Shown: positions 13,374 through 20,682 of the stretch, piece by piece
Layout: every line of letters starts with the position of its first letter
How positions within the stretch are numbered: the first letter of the stretch is position 1
Assembly: GCA_035388025.1 (NCBI GenBank)
Contig: DAOOPA010000006.1
Location: forward strand, 1-34,729
Source of the DNA: JAAZMX01 sp035388025
Lineage (GTDB): Bacteria; Patescibacteriota; Patescibacteriia; UBA2196; GWA2-42-15
DNA: 34,729 nt
Reading direction: 5' to 3'
The notes under the pieces: model-generated
Told to the model about the DNA's origin: nothing
Seen by the model: only the letters and a program-made list of their open reading frames with translations
The model's database searches: none
Translations under genes and position numbers: made by a program

Positions 13374-14972
13374 TTAGAGCATCTCGTCTCGTTTCTCTTT
13401 TATAAAGATAACCAAATCTTCAAAAATACGAACAAAATTTTTGAAGGGCGCCTCAATAATAAAATCAAGAATGAAAATAAAAACATTGATTTTGGAAGAG
13501 TGGAAAGCGAGCCAGCGACCGACTCGCAAAACCGGAACAAAGAGAAAAGAAATGATGACGGTCAAAAATCTTTCCCGATGTTTCAAGATAATCAGTTCAG
13601 CGGCGGTGCGGCGGATACGCAGAGAGAAAAAGCTAACCATTGTCAAAAACAGTAAAAAGATAAGAATACTGGCAACACTGAAATCCAACAAGCGCAAGCC
13701 ATAAACAACCAAGCCAAAGGAAATAAAATACATAATGCCATAAAGCAGATTGAGCACAATATTCAAGAATCCCCTCTTGGGCGGATTCAGACGGACGCGC
13801 AATTCCGAGCCACCGCCCAAATAGACAATGTTTTTTACTTCCGAGACGATAGCCTCGGTATTGGCTTTGCCAGGAGTACGGATGCTGGCGCCGATAGCGG
13901 CCATGAGAACGGGCGGGAAAAGAGCATTGATGATAAGCGGTGGCCAGCGCAATTCGCGCAGAATAAAATAATCAAAAGGTAATTCCAAAACAATGCCAAA
14001 AATAATTTTGGTGCAAAAAATATAGATGACGGAACGAATAATGGAACGACGCACTTTGGCACCAATCTGACTGTATTTAATACGGCAAGTTTCCTCAACT
14101 TTCTCAATCAGGCGCTCTGGCCTCGCAAAAATAGCCAGGTATTGTTCCGGATTATCACGAATAATATCCTGCAAAATCCAGAAGACGGCGATATATTTTT
14201 TGAAATCCCTCAATAATCGGTCATTGAGCTGGTGATTATAATTATCCTTGATAACTGCCTGGGTGCGCTTGACTTCGTGGGCGATATGTTCGGCCTCCGG
14301 CAAGGTGAGTTCGTGCCAATCAGGAAAGTAATATTTTAAAAGAAAATAATTAACGGTCATCTCGTCAGCCTTGAGCAAACCCTTGAGTATGGCTATGTGA
14401 ATCTGAATATTTTTACCTTCTTCGTCTAATTGGCAACGACCGTCAAAAACCAAATTTTGTTTGATGGTGCGTTCGGTAACTTCAACCAAAATCCTCTCCT
14501 CTTCAGCCGGTACCAAAATCTCCTCCACCTCGCAGGCGGCAAGGTCCAAGAGCCAGTAGAAAAAACTTTTCATTTCTTTCGGCGGGTAGCTACTATCCAC
14601 GATAACATTGTAAATAACAATGTATTTGTTGATCAGATGGGCGACTTGGTCAACCAGGCGCTCTGGCACGCTGTCGTTGGCTAAATAACGGGCGCGAATC
14701 AATTCCTCAATCAACGGTCGAGCCAGATCCGATCCCTTATGGCCAGGACTGGCAATTCTTTTTAGGATACGGGAGGTGGCATGACGACGAAGCAAATGGT
14801 CTTCACGATAGTCAACAGTGTTGCGAATTTTTTCATAAATAAAAGCCAGCTTACTGGCGGCATCGTTCACGCTAATTGTTGCTCCATGGAGTGTCTCGCG
14901 TTTGGTTGCCGTAAAAATATCCTGATAATTGAGAAGCCAATTTTCTACCGCGTTGGATAGGTTTGACGACAT
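13374..14972 (-). CDS. Large multi-pass membrane protein, unknown function
   Basis: This is an unrecognised 532-residue protein. The first 300 residues are mostly helical and charged, with no signal peptide and a high Arg/Glu content. The C-terminal part has about five hydrophobic segments: around FCTKIIFGIVLELPFDYFIL, WPPLIINALFPPVLMAAIGASI, IVLNLLYGIMYFISFGLVVYGL, ASILIFLLFLTMVSFFSL and INVFIFILDFIIEAPFKNFVRIF. The soluble N-terminal half and membrane C-terminal half suggest a cytoplasmic domain tethered to the membrane. The tail IIEAPFKNFVRIFEDLVIFIKEKRDE looks like a conserved feature of CPR membrane proteins, from memory rather than a search. It lies eight bases after the GtrA-glycosyltransferase gene, in the same direction, so it may act with the surface-glycan genes. 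Confidence 0.65.
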   Translation of the reverse strand: MSSNLSNAVENWLLNYQDIFTATKRETLHGATISVNDAASKLAFIYEKIRNTVDYREDHLLRRHATSRILKRIASPGHKGSDLARPLIEELIRARYLANDSVPERLVDQVAHLINKYIVIYNVIVDSSYPPKEMKSFFYWLLDLAACEVEEILVPAEEERILVEVTERTIKQNLVFDGRCQLDEEGKNIQIHIAILKGLLKADEMTVNYFLLKYYFPDWHELTLPEAEHIAHEVKRTQAVIKDNYNHQLNDRLLRDFKKYIAVFWILQDIIRDNPEQYLAIFARPERLIEKVEETCRIKYSQIGAKVRRSIIRSVIYIFCTKIIFGIVLELPFDYFILRELRWPPLIINALFPPVLMAAIGASIRTPGKANTEAIVSEVKNIVYLGGGSELRVRLNPPKRGFLNIVLNLLYGIMYFISFGLVVYGLRLLDFSVASILIFLLFLTMVSFFSLRIRRTAAELIILKHRERFLTVIISFLFVPVLRVGRWLAFHSSKINVFIFILDFIIEAPFKNFVRIFEDLVIFIKEKRDEML

Positions 14973-14980
14973 ATAAAAAA

Positions 14981-16579
14981 TTACTGTGAGTTAAAATTAT
15001 TAAGAATCTTGAGGGTCTCCGTGATCATATTATCAAAACTTAAAGCCGTGAGTTTGGTCAAGGGACTGGCCACCAGCCGGTCGCGTAATTTTTCATCTTG
15101 GCAGAGGCGTTGAAGCGCTTTGACCCAGGCCGACTGATTATTATATTCCGCTAAAAGACCATTATAATCATCATCAATCAGTTCGGGATTGCCACCGATG
15201 GCACTGGCGACGATTGGCAGATTATAATTCATAGCGTCAATAATGGAGTGTGATAAGCCTTCATAGCCTGAATTGAGCACAAAAATTGAAGCCGCCTGGT
15301 AATAATTGGGTAGATCATCCTGACTAATCCGACCGGGGAAGAAAACAGCATTCGTCAATTTTTTTTCTACAACCAAACGGCGCAGACTATCCTCCTCTTG
15401 TCCATTGCCGACGATAACTAGCTTGAAAGAAGAGTTAAGCTTCAAAAGTTCCGGCATAATTTCGATCAGCATGGCTACGCCCTTCCAGGGCAAAAGTCTT
15501 GCCACCGTTAAAATCAACTCGCCCCGGATGCCTATTTTATCTTGAGCTTTAGAACGCGACAAACCGGGTTGATTTTTCAAATAAATAGAATTATAGACTA
15601 CTCTGACTTTAGATTGATCGGCGCCCCAGCCAAGAACAATTTTTTTGAGATAATGCGAGGGAACAATAACATAATCGGCGTGGCGGACAACCTGGCGTTC
15701 TAATTTATTCAAGAGACGAATTTTGTGATTAAAAAAATAATTTTTTGATTCTGGCTCTGGATTTTTCTGCCAATCGTCAATGCCAAGCAGAGTGGCGTGA
15801 TTCAACTGGGCTTGCTCCCAGGCATAATCGCCGACTATTTTCACCACTAGTTTCTTTTGCAACAAACGAGAAACTAAAAGCGCTGGCCAGCCAGAAGCAA
15901 TCGGACCCTGCGCATAAATAACTTTAGCATGGATAGAGCAAAAAAACAATTTAAAAAAATAAAGCAGATATCTGAAAGGGAGAAAAAAACGACTATCCAC
16001 TGATAGGACAAATGGCGCCAACTCTTGATCTTCATCAGCCAAGGGAGAACTATGATAGTAGATCAGGGAAAACTCAATGTTGTGTTCTAAAAAATAGTGT
16101 GCCAGACGGCGGGTATAGGTGGCTGGGCCGCCAATGGCCGGAGGGAATATTTCACCCGCCATAACGATGCCCGTGTCATTTTTTGCCTGAAAAACAAAAT
16201 TTTTGCTGGCCCAAAAATTCCAAATTAAAACTAAAACGGCGGCAAACCCTTTGGAGAATAAATACCACAAACCGATGTCTTCCACCAAAATATAAAGCGT
16301 CAAATTATTAATACCCAAACCAATGGCTTGAAAAATCAAAAAAAGAACAAAGCTTGTCTGGCGCCTGTCGGGAAAAGTCACCAGTTTTTGAAAATAGTAA
16401 TTAAAAACAGCAGCAACCAAAAAGGAAACAGTGGCCGACCAAAGATACCACCAATGAAAATATTCAGTCAGGGCAAAGAGCAGACTAGCATCAACAATAA
16501 AAGCCAAACCGCCACCAATACAGTATCGAAAAAAGCGAGAATTTTTTTTGATTAATTTAAATAGCGAATGATGAGTCAT
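14981..16579 (-). CDS. GtrA-like flippase domain fused to a GT4 glycosyltransferase
   Basis: This 532-residue protein joins two functions. Residues 1-133 are a GtrA-like four-helix membrane domain (FFRYCIGGGLAFIVDASLLF... to ASKNFVFQ), a family linked to flipping undecaprenyl-phosphate sugars. From residue 137, GIVMAGEIFPPAIGGPATYTRRLA opens a GT-B glycosyltransferase of the GT4 type, with the RLLPWKGVAMLIE and EGLSHSIIDAMN motifs (the EX7E position has Asp instead of the second Glu). No linker separates them and there is no second start near the junction (about 16174). It begins three bases after the stop of the previous glycosyltransferase, so these genes are coupled. An assembly artefact is not obvious because both halves are in one open frame. 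Confidence 0.88.
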   Translation of the reverse strand: MTHHSLFKLIKKNSRFFRYCIGGGLAFIVDASLLFALTEYFHWWYLWSATVSFLVAAVFNYYFQKLVTFPDRRQTSFVLFLIFQAIGLGINNLTLYILVEDIGLWYLFSKGFAAVLVLIWNFWASKNFVFQAKNDTGIVMAGEIFPPAIGGPATYTRRLAHYFLEHNIEFSLIYYHSSPLADEDQELAPFVLSVDSRFFLPFRYLLYFFKLFFCSIHAKVIYAQGPIASGWPALLVSRLLQKKLVVKIVGDYAWEQAQLNHATLLGIDDWQKNPEPESKNYFFNHKIRLLNKLERQVVRHADYVIVPSHYLKKIVLGWGADQSKVRVVYNSIYLKNQPGLSRSKAQDKIGIRGELILTVARLLPWKGVAMLIEIMPELLKLNSSFKLVIVGNGQEEDSLRRLVVEKKLTNAVFFPGRISQDDLPNYYQAASIFVLNSGYEGLSHSIIDAMNYNLPIVASAIGGNPELIDDDYNGLLAEYNNQSAWVKALQRLCQDEKLRDRLVASPLTKLTALSFDNMITETLKILNNFNSQ

Positions 16580-16605
16580 GAATTACGAATTATGCATTAT
16601 GGAAT
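16580..16605. repeat. Repeat-derived end of the glycosyltransferase gene
   Basis: GAATTACGAATTATGCATTATGGAAT-type sequence overlaps the last codons and the stop of the glycosyltransferase at 16583. It resembles the tail of the repeat at 4107-4137 (ATTCATAATTCGTAATTC). The C-terminal residues SIMHNS are therefore repeat-encoded. Confidence 0.6.
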
Positions 16606-17746
16606 CAAAAATATTTTTCATTTTATCGGCGATAAGATTCCAATCATATTTTTCCTCCACCATGTGCCTGGCATTGGCAACTACTCGTTCAACCTCGTCT
16701 TTATTCTTTTCTTCTAAAATATAATTTATTTTTTCAGCGATGCTTTGTGGGTTTTTAACTTCGCAAAACCAACCAGTTTCGCTATCTTTAAAAAAATCAA
16801 GAATGCCGCCGACCGGCGTGGCGATAACGGGCAAGCTAGCGGCCATGGCTTGAACAAAAACATTGCCAAAACCCTCGGTTAAAGACGGGCGAACAAAAAT
16901 GTCCGCGATTTGATAATAATCTTGAATCTGTTCATGAGGCACACGCCCTAGAAAAATTATTTTATCCGTCACGCCGAGCCTCAGAGCGAATTGTTTCAAT
17001 TGTTTTTCCAAGGGGCCGGAACCAAGGATTACTAATTTGGGGGTGAGTAATGGGTAATGGGTAACGAGGATATGGACTGACTTTATCAGATCAGCAACAC
17101 CATTTTTGACAACCAGGCGAGAGTCGGTGAGGATAATCTTATCTTCTGGCTTGATACTTAATTCTTCCTTAGTTTTTAATTTTGAATTTTGAGTTTTGAA
17201 TTTATCTAGGTCTACCCCATTGGGCACGACACTAATATCCTTTTTATAACCGTAACTTCTGGCGCGCCGGGCCAGCCATTGACTTATCGCTTGAATATGA
17301 TCCGCTCGGGTATAAATTTTTTTGTAAATTGGTCTGAAATACCAAGTTTTTTTCCAAATGCTAAAAAGAGAGTCACCCTCTTGAAGAGTTAATAAAAATT
17401 TAACGTCTGAAAATTTCCTTTTGAAAAACAAAGCGGCCAACCCGGCGCGATTGGCCATAATTGACCAAATAAGAGAATAATTATTTAGACGATGAAGTTC
17501 TAAGGCTTTTTTATAGGCCAACCACGGGAAAAAACGTTTGCTATTTTTGCCATGACCGACGCGATATATTTTTATATTATCCTTCTGCTCAACAGCCTGT
17601 TGGCAGCCGTCCAAATTGCAAGTAATTATATCAAATTCTATCCCAGCTATTTTTTTGGTAATTTCAGAAACGGCAACCTCTGCTCCGCCGATAAAGGGTA
17701 AATAAGTAAGAGAAAAAATCAAAACTTTTGGAGTTTTTTGCATCAT
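16583..17746 (-). CDS. GT4-family glycosyltransferase with repeat insertions
   Basis: This 387-residue GT-B enzyme probably adds a sugar to a lipid-linked or cell-surface glycan. The N-terminal acceptor domain starts KVLIFSLTYLPFIGGAEVAVSEI, and the C-terminal nucleotide-sugar domain has VVKNGVADLIKSV, VILGSGPLEKQL, FLGRVPHEQIQDYYQIADIFVRPSLTEGFGNVFVQAM and PVIATPVGGILD. The second Glu of EX7E is Gln. Residues 182-195 (KFKTQNSKLKTKEE) and 228-238 (LVTHYPLLTPK) look like repeat DNA in frame. The first shares an exact 19-nt word with ileS; the second reflects GTAATGG repeats at 17041-17065. The last residues also come from repeat sequence. It ends three bases before the next gene. Confidence 0.93.
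   Translation of the reverse strand: MMQKTPKVLIFSLTYLPFIGGAEVAVSEITKKIAGIEFDIITCNLDGCQQAVEQKDNIKIYRVGHGKNSKRFFPWLAYKKALELHRLNNYSLIWSIMANRAGLAALFFKRKFSDVKFLLTLQEGDSLFSIWKKTWYFRPIYKKIYTRADHIQAISQWLARRARSYGYKKDISVVPNGVDLDKFKTQNSKLKTKEELSIKPEDKIILTDSRLVVKNGVADLIKSVHILVTHYPLLTPKLVILGSGPLEKQLKQFALRLGVTDKIIFLGRVPHEQIQDYYQIADIFVRPSLTEGFGNVFVQAMAASLPVIATPVGGILDFFKDSETGWFCEVKNPQSIAEKINYILEEKNKDEVERVVANARHMVEEKYDWNLIADKMKNIFDSIMHNS
17171..17203 (-). repeat. AT repeat inside a glycosyltransferase gene
   Basis: This repeat-family segment is read in frame as KFKTQNSKLKTK. Bases 17185-17203 match 8838-8856 in ileS exactly (AATTTTGAGTTTTGAATTT), in the same orientation relative to transcription. Confidence 0.8.
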
Positions 17747-17788
17747 AGTAGTAATAAGATAATTATCCTTTATTTACCCTTTGGTGTC

Positions 17789-17816
17789 AAAAAAGCTCCG
17801 GGGGTAGACCGGAGTT
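17789..17816 (-). terminator. Intrinsic terminator after the patatin-like gene
   Basis: CTCCGG (17796-17801) pairs with CCGGAG (17809-17814), with an extra wobble and A-T pair. On the minus strand it is followed by TTTTTTGAC. It lies 12 bases after the end of the patatin-like gene and separates it from the glycosyltransferase at 16583-17746. Confidence 0.75.
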
Positions 17817-17827
17817 GTGGGAACGAT

Positions 17828-18628
17828 TTATCCATTGAGCCGCTGGATGATTTGGGGTAAATTTTTGCGGGTAATTTCTTCACCGGCGGCAATGATTTTT
17901 TGAGCTTCGGTAAATTGCATCCACATATAACTGCCAATTTCTGGATTGAGAATAACGTCCGCACCGACCGAGCTGTAAGCGGCCAGTTGTTTTTGCATAA
18001 TGCGTGCGGCGCTATAGACATTATTATACAAATCCTTGCTACCTTTTTTGGTGTGGAGGTAACTGCCGCCACGTTCTTCCAGGTTGACAGCGATAACAAA
18101 ATCAGCGCCCAATTTTTTGGCCAAATCAACCGGCACTGGGTCAACGGCTCCGCCGTCAATCAACCAATGCTCGTCTATGGCTACCGGCTTGAAAACACCA
18201 GGGAAAGAAATGCTGGCGCGCACAGCTTCGGGCAGATTGCCGACAGTCAAAAAAACGCTCTTGCCATTGGAAATATCGGTGGCCACGGCGCCAAAAGTAA
18301 TTTTCAGGTCGGAAAAATTCTGGGTGCAGTGTAGCTCCATCTGCATAAAGTTCTTTATTTTGTCACCGGCTACGAGCCCACCCGAGAAAATTGACAGATC
18401 ACTGCTCAAGTGAATAATTTTTTTCCACTCAATCTCCAAATAAGTTTTCTCAATCAAACCAATGTCTCGATGGCTGGCATAGGCGCTACCGATGAGCGCG
18501 CCCATACTAGCGCCGGCGATAATATCAATGGGGATCTTATTTTCTTCTAAAACCTTGATCACGCCAATATGGGCGAGACCTCTGGCGCCGCCAGAGCCGA
18601 GAGCGAGACCGATTTTTTTATTGCTCAT
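17828..18628 (-). CDS. Patatin-like phospholipase (RssA family)
   Basis: This 266-residue serine esterase of the patatin/RssA group is likely a lipid acyl hydrolase acting on membrane lipids. The oxyanion-hole motif GSGGARG (11-17), the nucleophile elbow GASMG with Ser41, and the catalytic Asp in DGG (Asp158) are all present. ATG 18628 is chosen because the family begins right before KKIGLALGSGGARG. The gene overlaps the CYTH gene by 11 bases, a sign of translational coupling. An upstream ATG at 18643 is possible. No signal peptide is seen. A terminator follows at 17789-17816. Confidence 0.93.
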   Translation of the reverse strand: MSNKKIGLALGSGGARGLAHIGVIKVLEENKIPIDIIAGASMGALIGSAYASHRDIGLIEKTYLEIEWKKIIHLSSDLSIFSGGLVAGDKIKNFMQMELHCTQNFSDLKITFGAVATDISNGKSVFLTVGNLPEAVRASISFPGVFKPVAIDEHWLIDGGAVDPVPVDLAKKLGADFVIAVNLEERGGSYLHTKKGSKDLYNNVYSAARIMQKQLAAYSSVGADVILNPEIGSYMWMQFTEAQKIIAAGEEITRKNLPQIIQRLNG

Positions 18629-19214
18629 GATGGTGTTCGTCATTTCTTTTAATTTGTTTATTAAAATACATAGTAATATAATCGGCAATTTCTATGCCAT
18701 TTTCTTTATAAATTTTTCCGGTATGACAAATCCTCTTTTTAGCGCTGTCAAAACCTAAGAGTTCTATCCCCTCTTCTACCTTTTCCCAGGAGCTGGATTC
18801 TATCTCAATATACGGCGGCAACAAAGGATATTCGTCCATATCAAATTGGATACCATCAAGGGTCCATCTCTCGCGTCTATTTTCTACATCATATTTGATA
18901 ATAAAACCAGCGGCGAGAAAAATATCTCTGGTCTTGTCAAAATCTTCAACCACTGTCTCTATTTCCTGCATGCCAAGATCATTGCCATTTGGACCTTGTT
19001 TGGGACCAATTCTTTTTTTAAAAGCCAGGGTGATTTTGTCGCCTTCGTCACGCAAACGCAACCAACTATTCTCTTTGTCCAGCCGCCAATCAGGATATTC
19101 AAAATTGAGCCGGCGATAAGTGCGGCTGAATTCAAATTTTGCCCCAATGCTTTTGAGCTTTTCTCGAAATTCCTCCGAATCAATGTTCGTGTATTTGACC
19201 TCAAATTCTTCCAT
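18618..19214 (-). CDS. CYTH-domain protein (class IV adenylate cyclase/thiamine-triphosphatase-like)
   Basis: This 198-residue protein has the CYTH fold, a beta barrel that binds nucleotide- or polyphosphate-containing substrates. The ExExK motif near the N-terminus (EFEVK, residues 3-7) and the alternating charged strands YRRLNFEYPDW, SWLRLRDEGDKITLAFKKRIG, MQEIETVVEDFD, RRERWTLDGIQFDMDEYP and YIEIESSS are characteristic. Families with this fold include CyaB adenylate cyclase and thiamine or inorganic triphosphatases, so the substrate is not fixed. It overlaps the patatin-like gene by 11 bases and lies four bases after the PEP-mobile-domain gene. Confidence 0.85.
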   Translation of the reverse strand: MEEFEVKYTNIDSEEFREKLKSIGAKFEFSRTYRRLNFEYPDWRLDKENSWLRLRDEGDKITLAFKKRIGPKQGPNGNDLGMQEIETVVEDFDKTRDIFLAAGFIIKYDVENRRERWTLDGIQFDMDEYPLLPPYIEIESSSWEKVEEGIELLGFDSAKKRICHTGKIYKENGIEIADYITMYFNKQIKRNDEHHHEQ

Positions 19215-19218
19215 AAAA

Positions 19219-20682
19219 TCATTTTCTTTTTATAATTTTTACTGTACCTCGATTGGCGTCAACTTCAACATAGTCTCCATCGCGCAAAACTTGAGTGGCA
19301 ATTTTTGTACCAATTATACAGGGTTTGCGCAACTCTCTAGAAACAACAGCCGCGTGGCAAGTAACCCCGCCCTCGTCCGTGACTATGGCTGATGCTTTAT
19401 TGATAAGAAAAATAAACTCCGGTCTGGTCATGCCAGTAACTAAAATCTCTTTGGCCTGAAATTGGTTTGATTGTTTGTTTAAATTTTTTATAACTCGGAC
19501 AAATCCTCTAATTTTACCTTGGAAGCCAGTCTGCCCATTAATAACTTTTGTTGAACAATGCCCGAATTGTTTTTGTTGTTTATTATAATAATTATTAATA
19601 AATTTTTTATTTTCTGCGGCGTTGGAACTTTCCTCCCTGCGACCATCATAATGCACCAAGGTACAATACCCGTTTTTCCTATTTCTAATAAGATTGGCTG
19701 ATTTTTGTAATTCTCTTTGGCCTCTTGCGAGCTCGTCTACTCCATAAAACAAAATCAGATCATGTGATATCCCAACTTGACTAAACATCCGTTCGGCTAC
19801 TCGATAACAACTGGTAATCATTTTAGAAAAATAATCCTTTCTAACATCCCTTAAATATAAAGAGTTTTGTATAAAGTTAGCCAGCTTTCTTTCTTTAAAG
19901 GATAGCCCCCGATACCATTTATTAAATTTTTTATCCCTGTCTAATTCTTCTTTCTTAATAGAGGCGACTAATTTCTTCATTTTCTGACGATTAGTACCAT
20001 ACTGGGTATCAAAAGCTTCTTCTGATTCTCTTAAATTATATACTTTATTGTAGTTAGCAAAAAGATATTGGCACTTTTCTATTGTTGCTTCGTGCTTTGC
20101 TTCTTTCAAAGAAGTATCAAAATAAAAATACTCTCTTCTTTTCTCAAAAGAATGAAAATTGGCAACAGTGCATTCAGTCCATATTTTCAGTAAATTGCCA
20201 TCGCCTGTTTCTTCGAGGACATCTCGGCAAATGTTATCATCTAGGTTTAATGTAAAAAATGCCAGGGCTGACAGGTTGCCAAAGAGCGTGATAAGCTCTT
20301 TGATAATGGGGAGCAACTTTGATATTTTTTCTTTATTAACATAATCATAAGATAGGTTAAAATAAATATCATCAATCCTTTTTGCTAATTTTTTGAACTG
20401 CGACAATCGTAATTTCAAGATGGTTGTATTATGCCAATAACTGCGGAATATTTCCTTTGATTTAATAAGGCTTTGGGTTATCGGCAAGTGCATAACACCT
20501 TCATTGCTATCTACGATCAGAAGGAGGGGGAATGGGGTATTGTCTTGATAATATTTTGTATAATATTGACGGCTATTCCAACCAGATGCCTGCACAAAAA
20601 TAGATGAATTATAAAGTGGCGGCCATAGCTCTTGCGGTCCCAATTCTTCTATAAATTTTTTCGCCAAGGGCTCATGAGCCAT
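19219..20682 (-). CDS. PEP-mobile (swivelling His) domain protein with unrecognised N-terminus
   Basis: This 487-residue protein has a C-terminal phosphohistidine mobile domain of the PEP-utiliser family. The motif TDEGGVTCHAAVVSRELRKPCIIGT contains the His443 that carries phosphate in PEP synthase, PPDK and rifampin phosphotransferase. The N-terminal 330 residues have no visible ATP-grasp motifs; they are helical, Lys-, Asn- and Tyr-rich. The stretch around YRVAERMFSQVGISHDLILFYGVDEL resembles the helical linker seen before the mobile domain in related proteins. ATG 20682 is preferred over GTG 20691. The start overlaps the glycosyltransferase end by 11 bases. The gene looks more AT-rich than its neighbours, which could reflect transfer. 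The substrate is unknown; a partner ATP-grasp enzyme may act in trans. Confidence 0.72.
   Translation of the reverse strand: MAHEPLAKKFIEELGPQELWPPLYNSSIFVQASGWNSRQYYTKYYQDNTPFPLLLIVDSNEGVMHLPITQSLIKSKEIFRSYWHNTTILKLRLSQFKKLAKRIDDIYFNLSYDYVNKEKISKLLPIIKELITLFGNLSALAFFTLNLDDNICRDVLEETGDGNLLKIWTECTVANFHSFEKRREYFYFDTSLKEAKHEATIEKCQYLFANYNKVYNLRESEEAFDTQYGTNRQKMKKLVASIKKEELDRDKKFNKWYRGLSFKERKLANFIQNSLYLRDVRKDYFSKMITSCYRVAERMFSQVGISHDLILFYGVDELARGQRELQKSANLIRNRKNGYCTLVHYDGRREESSNAAENKKFINNYYNKQQKQFGHCSTKVINGQTGFQGKIRGFVRVIKNLNKQSNQFQAKEILVTGMTRPEFIFLINKASAIVTDEGGVTCHAAVVSRELRKPCIIGTKIATQVLRDGDYVEVDANRGTVKIIKRK

Noticed and set aside
17900..18334. A 144-residue plus-strand open frame
   Set aside because: It is antisense to the patatin-like gene, whose catalytic motifs are intact, so the plus-strand frame is a shadow.
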